A DNA stretch of 10,949 nt from Candidatus Aenigmatarchaeota archaeon (lineage in GTDB: Archaea; Aenigmatarchaeota; Aenigmatarchaeia; QMZP01), in the NCBI GenBank assembly GCA_016202745.1, contig JACQOB010000035.1:1-10949 (forward strand), in the 5' to 3' direction. The position numbers and the translations under genes were made by a program. The notes beneath the pieces were generated by a model. It saw only the letters and a program-made list of their open reading frames with translations. It was not told the origin of the DNA and did not search any database. Shown here piece after piece: positions 1 to 5,963 of this stretch (position 1 is its first letter; every line of letters begins with the position of its first letter).

Positions 1-2
1 AG

Positions 3-293
3 GGAAGGATTTCAATACCGAGTTGGATAAGAAGGAATTATAACCTTAATACAGGTTCTGAGGTAGAGCTTGTTTTCGACATAAAAGAAAATATAATCTT
101 CCTGAACCTTGGCCCGGATGGTGCAAACATCAGCACGAGAGCCTGTGGAGCTCTAAATGCGGGTGAGAAAATGTCCGACTTGGCGGCAAAGTCTGGCTTG
201 GATAGATTGGATAAAGCCGGCAGGCTAGATAGAGTCGGCAGGCTCATCTCCCGCTCCGGGCCTTATGGAGGAAAAAAAAGGGGCGGCCTATGA
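3..293 (+). CDS. SpoVT/AbrB-type DNA-binding protein, 5' end missing
   Basis: The reading frame is open from base 3 to the TGA at 291-293; the start codon lies outside the window. The visible product begins GRISIPSWIRRNYNLNTGSE and continues VELVFD, which matches the swapped-hairpin AbrB/SpoVT fold (usual pattern G-x-hydrophobic-x-IP-xx-hydrophobic-R...GD/SxV). Only about the first ten residues seem to be lost. Such proteins are dimeric DNA-binding regulators or antitoxins; no target is visible here. After the domain, roughly the last 40 residues are low-complexity and basic (DLAAKSGLDRLDKAGRLDRV, then further Gly/Arg/Lys). This tail is encoded by a nested pair of the palindromic repeat found elsewhere in the window, so it probably arose by in-frame repeat insertion. 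The stop overlaps the next start as ATGA, which suggests translational coupling. The family call is fairly secure; the function is not. Confidence 0.72.
   Translation, partial: GRISIPSWIRRNYNLNTGSEVELVFDIKENIIFLNLGPDGANISTRACGALNAGEKMSDLAAKSGLDRLDKAGRLDRVGRLISRSGPYGGKKRGGL
173..243 (+). repeat. Two nested palindromic repeat copies inside a coding sequence
   Basis: There are two left arms (GTCCGACTTG at 173-182 and GTCTGGCTTG at 191-200), an ATTGG box at 206-210, and two right arms (AAAGCCGGCAGGC at 213-225 and AGTCGGCAGGC at 233-243). The outer arms pair CCGACT (175-180) with AGTCGG (233-238). The inner arms pair CTGGCTT (193-199) with AAGCCGG (214-220) with one G.U wobble. One copy therefore sits in the loop of another. 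Both lie in frame within the C-terminal part of the AbrB-type gene. They belong to the same family as the intergenic copies near 5000, 5550 and 8700-8880. Confidence 0.8.
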
Positions 294-466
294 GCGATGA
301 CATCAGGAGGCTTAGGATCCTGGAGGACGAGCTTTCGGAGGTGCTGGAGAGCCTTTACAGGAGCAACGTCATAGGGCTTGAATACCTGGAGGGTTCGAAG
401 AAGATGATTTACCAGATCGTTGACGGGATAGAGAAAAAGGAAGGAATGGCTTATAATTGGAAGTGA
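290..466 (+). CDS. Small helical protein (58 aa) coupled to the AbrB-type gene
   Basis: The ATG at 290 overlaps the TGA of the upstream gene (ATGA), and the frame runs to the TGA at 464-466. The product begins MSDDIRRLRILEDELSEVLE and contains regularly spaced Leu/Ile with charged residues between them, as expected of one or two amphipathic helices or a short coiled coil (about residues 5-50). There is no Cys, no signal peptide and no membrane segment. A GGAGG sits about 18 nt upstream, too far for an ideal Shine-Dalgarno sequence, so coupling to the upstream stop is the likely start mechanism. I do not recognise the family. The junction suggests it acts with the AbrB-type protein, perhaps as a partner or in a toxin-antitoxin-like pair, but nothing in it resembles a known toxin. 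Confidence 0.6.
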   Translation: MSDDIRRLRILEDELSEVLESLYRSNVIGLEYLEGSKKMIYQIVDGIEKKEGMAYNWK

Positions 467-473
467 GACAATA

Positions 474-486
474 AATTATAAATATG
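474..486 (+). promoter_or_regulatory. Likely TATA box for hisS
   Basis: AATTATAAATATG is the most AT-rich, TATA-like stretch upstream of hisS. Transcription would start near 505, leaving a leader of about 45 nt before the ATG at 549. It lies just downstream of the stop of the 58-aa gene, so hisS probably has its own promoter. Confidence 0.5.
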
Positions 487-493
487 TTGGCTG

Positions 494-521
494 CTGGCTT
501 ATACAGAATGCATACAGCCAG
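494..521 (+). repeat. Short inverted repeat in the hisS leader
   Basis: CTGGCT (494-499) pairs perfectly with AGCCAG (516-521) across a 16-nt loop. It sits at or just after the expected transcription start of hisS. The arms resemble those of the palindromic repeat family, but the ATTGG loop box and the GCAGGC tail are missing, so it may be a decayed copy, an operator or chance. Confidence 0.3.
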
Positions 522-548
522 ACTGGAACAACATGACCAAGGAGAGGT

Positions 549-1856
549 ATGATACAAACCCCCCGCGGCACAAGGGATTTCCTGCCTGAGGTGATGATAA
601 GGAGGAACTGGCTTCTGGATACCATAAGGTCTGTCTTTGAGAGGTTCGGGTTTGACCCCTTGGAGACGCCTGCATTTGAGTCCTGGGAGCTGCTGGCCAG
701 GAAGGGTGTTGGTGGGGAGGAGATTAAGAATGAGATCTATTATTTCAAGGACAAGTCCGACAGGGAGCTGGGGCTTAGGTTCGACCTGACTGTACCCATG
801 GCAAGGGTGGTGGCGAACAATCCGCAGCTGGTTCTGCCATTCAGGAGGTACCAGATCGGGAGGGTGTGGCGATACGACAGGCCTGGGGCCGGCCGCTACC
901 GCGAGTTCTGGCAGGCTGATGTGGACATTGTGGGGTCAGCCGCGATGGATGCTGATGCTGAATGCATCACCGCTGCGGTGGCGGCCCTGAAAGAGCTGGG
1001 ATTCAGGGATTTCCAGGTCAGGCTCAACAGCAGGAAGATCCTGAACGGCCTGGTGGAATATGCGAAGGTGCCGAAGGAAAAGATGGCTGACGTATTCAGG
1101 AGCCTGGACAAGCTGGAAAAGATAGGGGAGAAGGGGGTGCTGGAGGAATTGTCAGAAAAGGGGATTGAAAAGAAAAAATCAGAGGAATTATTAAAGCTGA
1201 TCGGGCTGAAAGGCAGGCCTGAGGATATCCTGAAGAAGGAAAGGGAAAGGCTGAAGGGGGTCAAGGCGGCAGAAGAGGGCATAGCCGAGCTGGAGCAGGT
1301 GCTCCGGAAGGCCAGGGTTTACGGCATCGATGGCATGATTACCGTGGACTTCAGCCTGGTCAGGGGCCTTGATTATTACACGGGGCCGATATTCGAGATT
1401 TCCGTGAAGACAAAGCAGAATGTGGGCTCCGTTTCAGGCGGCGGGCGGTATGACAAGCTGATTGGACTGTATGGCGGCAAGGACTTGCCTGCCGTGGGGA
1501 TTTCCCTTGGCGTGGAGAGGCTTTATGAGATAATGGAAGCGGAAGGCATGTTCAGGGTCCCTGCCACGCTGACGAGGGCTTTTGTTGTCGCCGTCGGCGA
1601 CAGCGTCAGGGATGAGGCTATAAGGGTTGCCAGGCAGCTAAGGGAGAAGGGCATCAGCGTGCAGTCTGACGCCGGCGGAAGGGACATGAGGAAGCAGCTT
1701 GAATACGCCAACAGGAAGGGCATACCTTACGCAGTCTTTGTGGGCGAGAAGGAGCTGAAGAGCGGCAAGCTTGTTCTCAAGGACATGAAATCCGGCAAAC
1801 AGGTGGCACTTGATATTGGTTCTGTTGTCAGAAGGCTGGGGAAAACGGATAAATAA
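549..1856 (+). CDS. hisS: Histidyl-tRNA synthetase
   Basis: This is a class II aminoacyl-tRNA synthetase that charges tRNA-His with histidine in the cytoplasm, using ATP. The 435-aa product starts with the family's typical PRGTRDFLP (residues 5-13). Motif 2 is seen at RVWRYDRPGAGRYREFW (105-121). The HisA histidine-binding motif LVRGLDYYTG is at 270-279. GGGRYDKLIG (298-307) and motif 3 AVGISLGVERL (315-325) complete the active site. A helical, Lys/Glu-rich insertion domain spans about 170-255, and the C-terminal alpha/beta anticodon-binding domain spans about 341-432. Length is normal for the family and no key residue looks changed. GGAG at 541-544 precedes the ATG by 4 nt and supports this start. 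Its own TATA box lies near 480. The pilin-signal gene follows after 30 nt and could be cotranscribed, without an obvious functional link. Confidence 0.97.
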   Translation: MIQTPRGTRDFLPEVMIRRNWLLDTIRSVFERFGFDPLETPAFESWELLARKGVGGEEIKNEIYYFKDKSDRELGLRFDLTVPMARVVANNPQLVLPFRRYQIGRVWRYDRPGAGRYREFWQADVDIVGSAAMDADAECITAAVAALKELGFRDFQVRLNSRKILNGLVEYAKVPKEKMADVFRSLDKLEKIGEKGVLEELSEKGIEKKKSEELLKLIGLKGRPEDILKKERERLKGVKAAEEGIAELEQVLRKARVYGIDGMITVDFSLVRGLDYYTGPIFEISVKTKQNVGSVSGGGRYDKLIGLYGGKDLPAVGISLGVERLYEIMEAEGMFRVPATLTRAFVVAVGDSVRDEAIRVARQLREKGISVQSDAGGRDMRKQLEYANRKGIPYAVFVGEKELKSGKLVLKDMKSGKQVALDIGSVVRRLGKTDK

Positions 1857-1886
1857 TACCGGAGCAAATATTAAAGCAGTGGCCCA

Positions 1887-4265
1887 ATGAAAGGCATAAC
1901 CCCAATAGTCTCCATAGTCATCCTGCTCCTGATAACCATAGCCGTGGCCGGGGCTGCGTACACCTACATAAACATCTATTCTACCAGCCTGACATCCCAG
2001 GTCATACAGATACAGGACACATTCGGGAACACGGTGATAATACAGAACGTGGGCAGCCTGCCTGTGGATTCGGATGACATACAGGTTACTGTGGATGGGG
2101 CGCCGACCACTTTCACCACCAGCCAGATCATACAGCCGGGGCAGAGCGCATCCCTGACCATAGTGTCGCTTTCTGTAAATGACGATGCGGAGATAAATAT
2201 AAAGGGGCCTGGAGGGGTTTCAGGAAGCGTCAGCTATGTTACAGACCTGCAGGTCGCTGCAGCAGGCACGGCGGACAACCCGCCGACAGTCACACTGGAC
2301 TCCCCCGCCAATGGCGCAAACGTGCCATCAGGTCTCATCGACTTCCAGTGCACTGGCAATGATGATCAAGGCATTAAGGAGGTCCAGCCTTACGGCAACT
2401 GGACATCAGGCGGGCCACTTGTGCCAATAGGCTCTCCATTCCCCTATTTGACTCCCTATAGCCAATCAGAAACCCATGTATTCTCACAGTCAATAACACC
2501 AGGAAGCCCGACAACATACAGCTGGGACTGCGAGTTCACTGACAACTCGACTGCTGTGCAGAAGGCCAACGCAAGCGCGCCGTTCACGGTTACTGTCAAC
2601 CCGGCTGCCAACCCCGCGCCTGCCGTGGCGCTTGTGTTGCCAGCTGACCTGGCGGTGGTGACGTCCCCGGTAGCATTCTCATGCGATGTATCTGACGACC
2701 AGGGCGGCCTCAACGTTGACCTGATGACCAACATCACGGGAACGCTGGCTGTCACTGCCAGCACGGCCTACACCGGGCCGACTGTCACGGAGACTAAGAC
2801 ATTTAACATAGGCGGCTTCAGCCAGGGGGGCAGCTACAACTGGACCTGCAGGGTGGATGACGGCACAAGCACAACCCAGCCGGCCGTAAGGAGATTGGGT
2901 GTGGCCGATACAATGCAGCCTTCTTCTGTAACACTGGATTCGCCACTCAACGCAGCAACACGCACAACGTGCTCTGTGACATTCATATGCTCGGCAACAG
3001 ATAATGTAGCTCTTGATTCATTATTACTATACCACGATATAGGAAGCCCAATGACATTCAGGGGTGCAGCAAGCGCGGGAGGAGCGCCATCATTCACAGC
3101 AATATCCAGTCCTTTCACATATCCCTCACTAAACTACGGCTCCTACAACTGGTACTGCGCGGCAAATGATACAGCAGGGAACATGAACTCAAGCCAGTCT
3201 TCTGCACCCTTCACGTTCACCGTGGCCAACGGCAACAACCCGCCTTCAATAACAGCACCCACAATCTCCCCCGCCAGCCCCTCAAAAGCAGGCCCTCCGC
3301 CAGATAACCTCACCTGCAATGCCGGGACAAAATCAGACCTTGACTGCTCAGACCCCAGCCTGAACACAGTGCACTACAACTGGCTCTGCACAGGCGCATC
3401 CTGCGGGGGACTTCCTGTTATTGCCCTTAATATGCCATTTAACAGGAATGCCACTGCGGCAGGCGTAATAAATGACACTTCAGGCCAGAACAACAACGGC
3501 CAGCTTGGCGGGGCAGGAGGCATACCAGGGACAAAACCAACCCTCATAAACGGCAGAATAGGCAAGGCTTATGACTTCGACATGCCTGGCACCAACACGC
3601 AGAACATCAGGATTCCCGATGACCCGACTGGAGCCATGGACTTTGGTGCAACAGACAACTTCACAATAGAGGGCTGGATAAGGCTTGATGCCATCCCTTC
3701 GTCATCGGTGATTATAGAGAAGTACCATGGAGGCAGCCCAATAAATCACCCGGGTTATGCACTGAGGGTGGGCTCACTCAGGGAGTTGAGGTTCAGGTTG
3801 CAGGACGGAACCAGCTTTGCGCCTGTTGTAAACAGTTCAAATGGCGGTTCAGGCCTCATACCCATCGACGGCCAGTTCCACCATTTTGCTGCAGTGAGAA
3901 AGGGCTCACCATCCCCAAAGAAAATATTCCTTTACCTGGATGGTGTGGACGTTACCGTGCAGCCTAACGATGATGGCACTTTAAACAGCCTTGCAAACTC
4001 GAATGCGACCTTCGTAGGCAACAACTATGCTGAACAAGGCCTTAACTTCCCAGAGCCAATCAATGCTGCCATAGACGAGCTAATTATATGGAGGAGGGCT
4101 TTGGCCATTGAGGAAATACAGAGGCATGCCGCAGGCGATTACAGGACGCTCGTGAACCAGGAACTCAACGTAGGAGAGGACTGGAAGTGCACGACAACGC
4201 CAATAGACCCTGACGGAAATGGCGGGGCGACTGCATCATCCGGAACTGTGCTGATATCTTCTTAG
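1887..4265 (+). CDS. Secreted surface protein: class III signal, Ig-like units, LamG domain
   Basis: The 792-aa product begins MKGITPIVSIVILLLITIAV, an archaellin/pilin-type class III signal. A prepilin peptidase of the PibD/EppA type would cut after Gly3, leaving a hydrophobic helix that anchors or assembles the protein. After a pilin-like beta region (about 25-115) come Ig-like units near 131-235, 241-341, 345-446 and from 451. Each has an early Cys (FQC, FSC, FIC, LTC), and a later W-x-C (WDC, WTC, WYC) that would form a disulfide. The fourth unit is broken after YNWLC by a LamG/concanavalin-A-like domain (about 510-755: FDMPG, FTIEGWIRLD, FHHFAAVRKG, AAIDELIIWRRAL). It then resumes at LNVGEDWKCTTTPIDPDGNG to the C terminus. 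Many N-x-S/T sites suggest glycosylation. The likely role is adhesion or carbohydrate binding at the cell surface; the ligand is unknown. No good Shine-Dalgarno sequence is seen. Confidence 0.85.
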   Translation: MKGITPIVSIVILLLITIAVAGAAYTYINIYSTSLTSQVIQIQDTFGNTVIIQNVGSLPVDSDDIQVTVDGAPTTFTTSQIIQPGQSASLTIVSLSVNDDAEINIKGPGGVSGSVSYVTDLQVAAAGTADNPPTVTLDSPANGANVPSGLIDFQCTGNDDQGIKEVQPYGNWTSGGPLVPIGSPFPYLTPYSQSETHVFSQSITPGSPTTYSWDCEFTDNSTAVQKANASAPFTVTVNPAANPAPAVALVLPADLAVVTSPVAFSCDVSDDQGGLNVDLMTNITGTLAVTASTAYTGPTVTETKTFNIGGFSQGGSYNWTCRVDDGTSTTQPAVRRLGVADTMQPSSVTLDSPLNAATRTTCSVTFICSATDNVALDSLLLYHDIGSPMTFRGAASAGGAPSFTAISSPFTYPSLNYGSYNWYCAANDTAGNMNSSQSSAPFTFTVANGNNPPSITAPTISPASPSKAGPPPDNLTCNAGTKSDLDCSDPSLNTVHYNWLCTGASCGGLPVIALNMPFNRNATAAGVINDTSGQNNNGQLGGAGGIPGTKPTLINGRIGKAYDFDMPGTNTQNIRIPDDPTGAMDFGATDNFTIEGWIRLDAIPSSSVIIEKYHGGSPINHPGYALRVGSLRELRFRLQDGTSFAPVVNSSNGGSGLIPIDGQFHHFAAVRKGSPSPKKIFLYLDGVDVTVQPNDDGTLNSLANSNATFVGNNYAEQGLNFPEPINAAIDELIIWRRALAIEEIQRHAAGDYRTLVNQELNVGEDWKCTTTPIDPDGNGGATASSGTVLISS

Positions 4266-4352
4266 GTGCAAAACTTAGCTTGTTGTCGTACAGCGTATTT
4301 TCTACAGGCGGCAGCAAAGCCTGGAAAGAAAACAAGAGAGGCATAGGGAATC
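4266..4352. terminator. Convergent gap with T-rich tracts on both strands
   Basis: The two genes converge here. TATTTTC (about 4296-4302) on the plus strand and TTGTTTTCTTTCC on the minus strand (complement of about 4322-4334) are weak U-rich tracts of the sort archaeal polymerases terminate at. No stem-loop stands out. Assigned by position and composition only. Confidence 0.25.
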
Positions 4353-4955
4353 TCAATACCCCATCATTGGCATGCCGCCGGGGTAAAGGCTTGAGGCGCC
4401 GAAGGCGGATGCGCCCAGGACCGCCAGGATGCTGACTGTCAGCAGGACAGTGACCCCGACAAAGGCGGTTACCATGTCCACCGAGAACAGTTCTTTCGAG
4501 GCGCGGATTAACATGGCATAGGCAAGCACGCCGAAGATCAGCAGTGCCAGGAATGCCACCACGCCTCCTATGGCTGGCACGTAGGTGAATATCGCGGCAA
4601 TCAGGAACCCTATTGACATCAGCTTTGCCGGTATGGCCACCGCAGTAAGGCCTTCAAAGTAGCCGCCCTTTCCCCCGAGCGTGGTGAAAGCGAGCCTTGC
4701 CAGCCATCCATAAAAGAGCCCCCCGACAAACACAATGAAGAAAACGCCAATCGCGACCGCGCCGGCCCCGGGCAGGCCAAGGTTGGGAATTGACCTGAAC
4801 TGGCCTAATGTCCCCAGCGCTGTAGAGAAGAACCTTGGTGTCATTATTGCGGAGCCTATTGCTGAGAGTATCGAGGCGATTAGCAGATAGAGAACAGACT
4901 TGCCAAGGTTCTTCTGCTTCTTCATTGAGAGCAGGTGGGTTACCTTCCAGCACAT
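4353..4955 (-). CDS. Yip1-like integral membrane protein
   Basis: The 200-aa product has five likely membrane helices: about 19-40, 63-88, 100-127, 128-150 and 160-186 (VLYLLIASILSAIGSAIM; GAVAIGVFFIVFVGGLFYGW; and so on). Between helices 2 and 3 lies LGGKGGYFEGLTAVAIPAKL, the Gly-rich, 'GG-x-G-x-F/Y...P' pattern typical of Yip1-domain proteins. Archaeal and bacterial members of that family are of unknown function. The ATG at 4953-4955 follows AAGGAGACAAGA by 5 nt (core AAGGAG to ATG 11 nt) with a nearer GAGGG. An internal Met at 4925 (MKKQKN) is an alternative start that would fit a cytoplasmic Lys-rich N terminus. Upstream lie two tandem copies of a repeat that supplies the Shine-Dalgarno sequence. 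The gene is the last of three membrane-protein genes on this strand. Confidence 0.75.
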   Translation of the reverse strand: MCWKVTHLLSMKKQKNLGKSVLYLLIASILSAIGSAIMTPRFFSTALGTLGQFRSIPNLGLPGAGAVAIGVFFIVFVGGLFYGWLARLAFTTLGGKGGYFEGLTAVAIPAKLMSIGFLIAAIFTYVPAIGGVVAFLALLIFGVLAYAMLIRASKELFSVDMVTAFVGVTVLLTVSILAVLGASAFGASSLYPGGMPMMGY

Positions 4956-4960
4956 TTCCC

Positions 4961-5028
4961 TCTTGTCTCCTTGTTGTTATTGGTTAATCTTAAAGTCCGG
5001 CTTTGTTCTATTGGCTCAAGCCAGCGGC
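4961..5028 (-). repeat. Extended palindromic repeat with Shine-Dalgarno leader (copy A)
   Basis: Read on the minus strand, a palindromic unit (arms 4997-5003 and 5018-5024, ATTGG box at 5010-5014) is followed by a leader ending AACAACAAGGAGACAAGA, directly before the start of the Yip1-like gene. The arms pair with one C/A mismatch in a plus-strand RNA, which becomes a G.U wobble in the minus-strand transcript. The leader also holds the TATA-like stretch CTTTAAGATTAACC. It matches copies B and C. Confidence 0.7.
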
Positions 5029-5033
5029 TTACT

Positions 5034-5103
5034 GTTCTTGTCTCCTTTATGATATTGGATTATTCTTGAAGTCCGGCTTGGTTATATTGGCCCATGCCGG
5101 CAG
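5034..5103 (-). repeat. Extended palindromic repeat with orphan Shine-Dalgarno leader (copy B)
   Basis: This is the same layout as copy A, one unit upstream on the minus strand: arms CCGGC (5073-5077) and GCCGG (5096-5100), extendable to nine positions with one mismatch, and ATTGG at 5086-5090. The leader ends AAAGGAGACAAGAA, but no start codon follows before copy A begins. The Shine-Dalgarno sequence therefore looks orphaned, as expected of a tandem duplication. Confidence 0.68.
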
Positions 5104-5145
5104 TCAAGGCTTCTTTTCCCTTCAATAATATTTTACCTGGAGCCG

Positions 5146-5154
5146 CCTTATAAA
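5146..5154 (-). promoter_or_regulatory. Possible TATA box upstream of the Yip1-like gene
   Basis: TTTATAAGG on the minus strand lies just beyond the stop codon of the 104-aa gene. Transcription from it would start near 5120 and make a leader of about 165 nt containing repeat copies B and A. A closer, weaker TATA-like stretch lies inside copy A, so the promoter is not settled. Confidence 0.4.
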
Positions 5155-5469
5155 TCAATCCTTCCTCCTGAAAACAGTCAGGTAGGCAAGGAAGGCCACC
5201 GCAACTATAAGTATCAGGTAATGGGTTGAATACCCTGCCAGGTGGAAAACAAAGGCAGCCATCCCGCTGATGGCGGCGGCCAGCACCGTGGTGAATATGT
5301 GCACCTCCCCGTACCTGAGGCAGGCGTCAACCAGTATGACAATCCCCAGCAGGGCAAGGGCCAACTGGAACACAATGAACACCGGCGACACAAGGCCGAG
5401 AACTACAAGGCTTCCTGAAATGAATCCTTTCAGCGCATAGCTCCAGCGCGTTATTGGCACCTCTGACAT
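5155..5469 (-). CDS. Small membrane protein, 104 aa, three to four helices
   Basis: The product begins MSEVPITRWSYALKGF and has a long hydrophobic stretch at about 15-48 (one long or two short helices), another at about 57-80 and a third at about 83-100, ending in the basic FRRKD. Basic residues at both ends suggest cytoplasmic termini. The ATG at 5469 is preceded by AAGGAGACAAGA with ideal spacing (AAGGAG to ATG 6 nt). The frame stays open upstream to 5517, but those 16 codons only read through the repeat leader and are not taken as coding. I do not recognise the family; it resembles many short archaeal membrane proteins. The leader is the same repeat-derived leader used by the Yip1-like gene, so the two may be expressed alike. 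Confidence 0.72.
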   Translation of the reverse strand: MSEVPITRWSYALKGFISGSLVVLGLVSPVFIVFQLALALLGIVILVDACLRYGEVHIFTTVLAAAISGMAAFVFHLAGYSTHYLILIVAVAFLAYLTVFRRKD

Positions 5470-5610
5470 TCTTGTCTCCTTGTTAATGTTGGTTGATTCT
5501 TTCAGTCCGGCTTGCATTTAAAGTCCGACTTGAGCCAATTGGAACGGCATGTCCGGCGATAACATCGCCGGCAGGCACTCAAGTCGGCAGGCAAGTCAAG
5601 CGGGCAGCCG
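5470..5610 (-). repeat. Leader repeat (copy C) joined to apparently triple-nested palindromic repeats
   Basis: Bases 5470-5514 are copy C of the Shine-Dalgarno leader. Three left arms follow in order (5507-5514 CCGGCTTG, 5525-5532 CCGACTTG, 5553-5560 CCGGCGAT), then three right arms (5564-5571 ATCGCCGG, 5580-5587 CAAGTCGG, 5597-5604 CAAGCGGG). The inner and middle pairs are perfect 8-bp stems; the outer pair is imperfect. ATTGG is at 5538-5542. TTTAAATGC on the minus strand (about 5514-5522) could act as TATA box for the 104-aa gene. Confidence 0.7.
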
Positions 5611-5635
5611 GGCCTTGCCATCTCTGCAACCATGC

Positions 5636-5809
5636 CTAATTGAAGATCAGCAGCCCGCCGACCACAAGGAATATGATGCCCATGATGATGCCCATCCAGC
5701 TGAACTTCTCCTGCTGGTGGGCGGTGGCCATGGGGAAGAATATGACGAGGAATATGCCCATCAGCACGAGCAGTATGCCCACTATGGCCCCTATGATGCC
5801 GAATGCCAT
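5636..5809 (-). CDS. Small two-helix membrane protein, 57 aa
   Basis: On the minus strand an ATG at 5807-5809 opens a 57-aa frame ending in TAG at 5636-5638. The product runs MAFGIIGAIVGILLVLMGIF through LVIFFP, then a polar loop MATAHQQEKFSW, then a second helix MGIIMGIIFLVVGGLLIFN ending at the C terminus. This is a clean helix-loop-helix hairpin with Gly-rich packing faces. The plus-strand frames here are rich in His, Met and Pro, as antisense reading of such a gene would be. A TATA-like TTTAAG about 24 nt upstream suggests a leaderless transcript. No family is recognised. It is the first of three membrane-protein genes on this strand. Confidence 0.7.
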   Translation of the reverse strand: MAFGIIGAIVGILLVLMGIFLVIFFPMATAHQQEKFSWMGIIMGIIFLVVGGLLIFN

Positions 5810-5828
5810 GCTTTATAATAGGCCCCGA

Positions 5829-5838
5829 ATCTTAAATC
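5829..5838 (-). promoter_or_regulatory. TATA box of the leaderless 57-aa gene
   Basis: GATTTAAGAT on the minus strand is centred about 24 nt upstream of the ATG at 5809, the usual distance for an archaeal leaderless transcript. No Shine-Dalgarno sequence lies between them. Confidence 0.45.
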
Positions 5839-5876
5839 CGCGTTTTTGATATTGTTGTAACTCTCCATAAGTGATA

Positions 5877-5888
5877 AATATATAAAGC
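5877..5888 (+). promoter_or_regulatory. TATA box for the three-gene unit starting at 5964
   Basis: AATATATAAAGC is the strongest TATA match in this divergent gap; transcription would start near 5910 and leave a leader of about 50 nt. A second AT-rich stretch at about 5928-5938 (CATATAATATA) is placed to give a transcript starting at or near the ATG at 5958. Which is used cannot be told from sequence. Confidence 0.5.
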
Positions 5889-5963
5889 TTGCGGGGAAAA
5901 TACAATATAGAATATAAGAAGGGCCGCATATAATATAATTAGGTAAGGTTCAGGTGGATGTGT

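Noticed and set aside
494..521. T-box or attenuator controlling hisS
   Set aside because: T-boxes are bacterial, and no specifier loop or antiterminator is present; only a 6-bp inverted repeat is seen.
896..1282. Minus-strand frame rich in Ser and Phe within hisS
   Set aside because: Antisense shadow of Lys/Glu-rich hisS codons; the plus-strand protein is unmistakable.
2236..3565. Several frames of 60-100 codons on both strands within the surface-protein gene
   Set aside because: The main frame encodes a continuous Ig/LamG architecture; the others lack start signals and domain sense.
5470..5517. N-terminal extension of the 104-aa membrane protein by 16 residues (MQAGLKESTNINKETR)
   Set aside because: These codons only read through the repeat leader and would consume the Shine-Dalgarno sequence that is ideally spaced from the ATG at 5469.
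5549..5849. Plus-strand frames rich in His/Tyr/Glu or Met/Pro
   Set aside because: They are antisense to the 57-aa two-helix membrane protein, and their biased composition is what antisense reading of hydrophobic codons gives.
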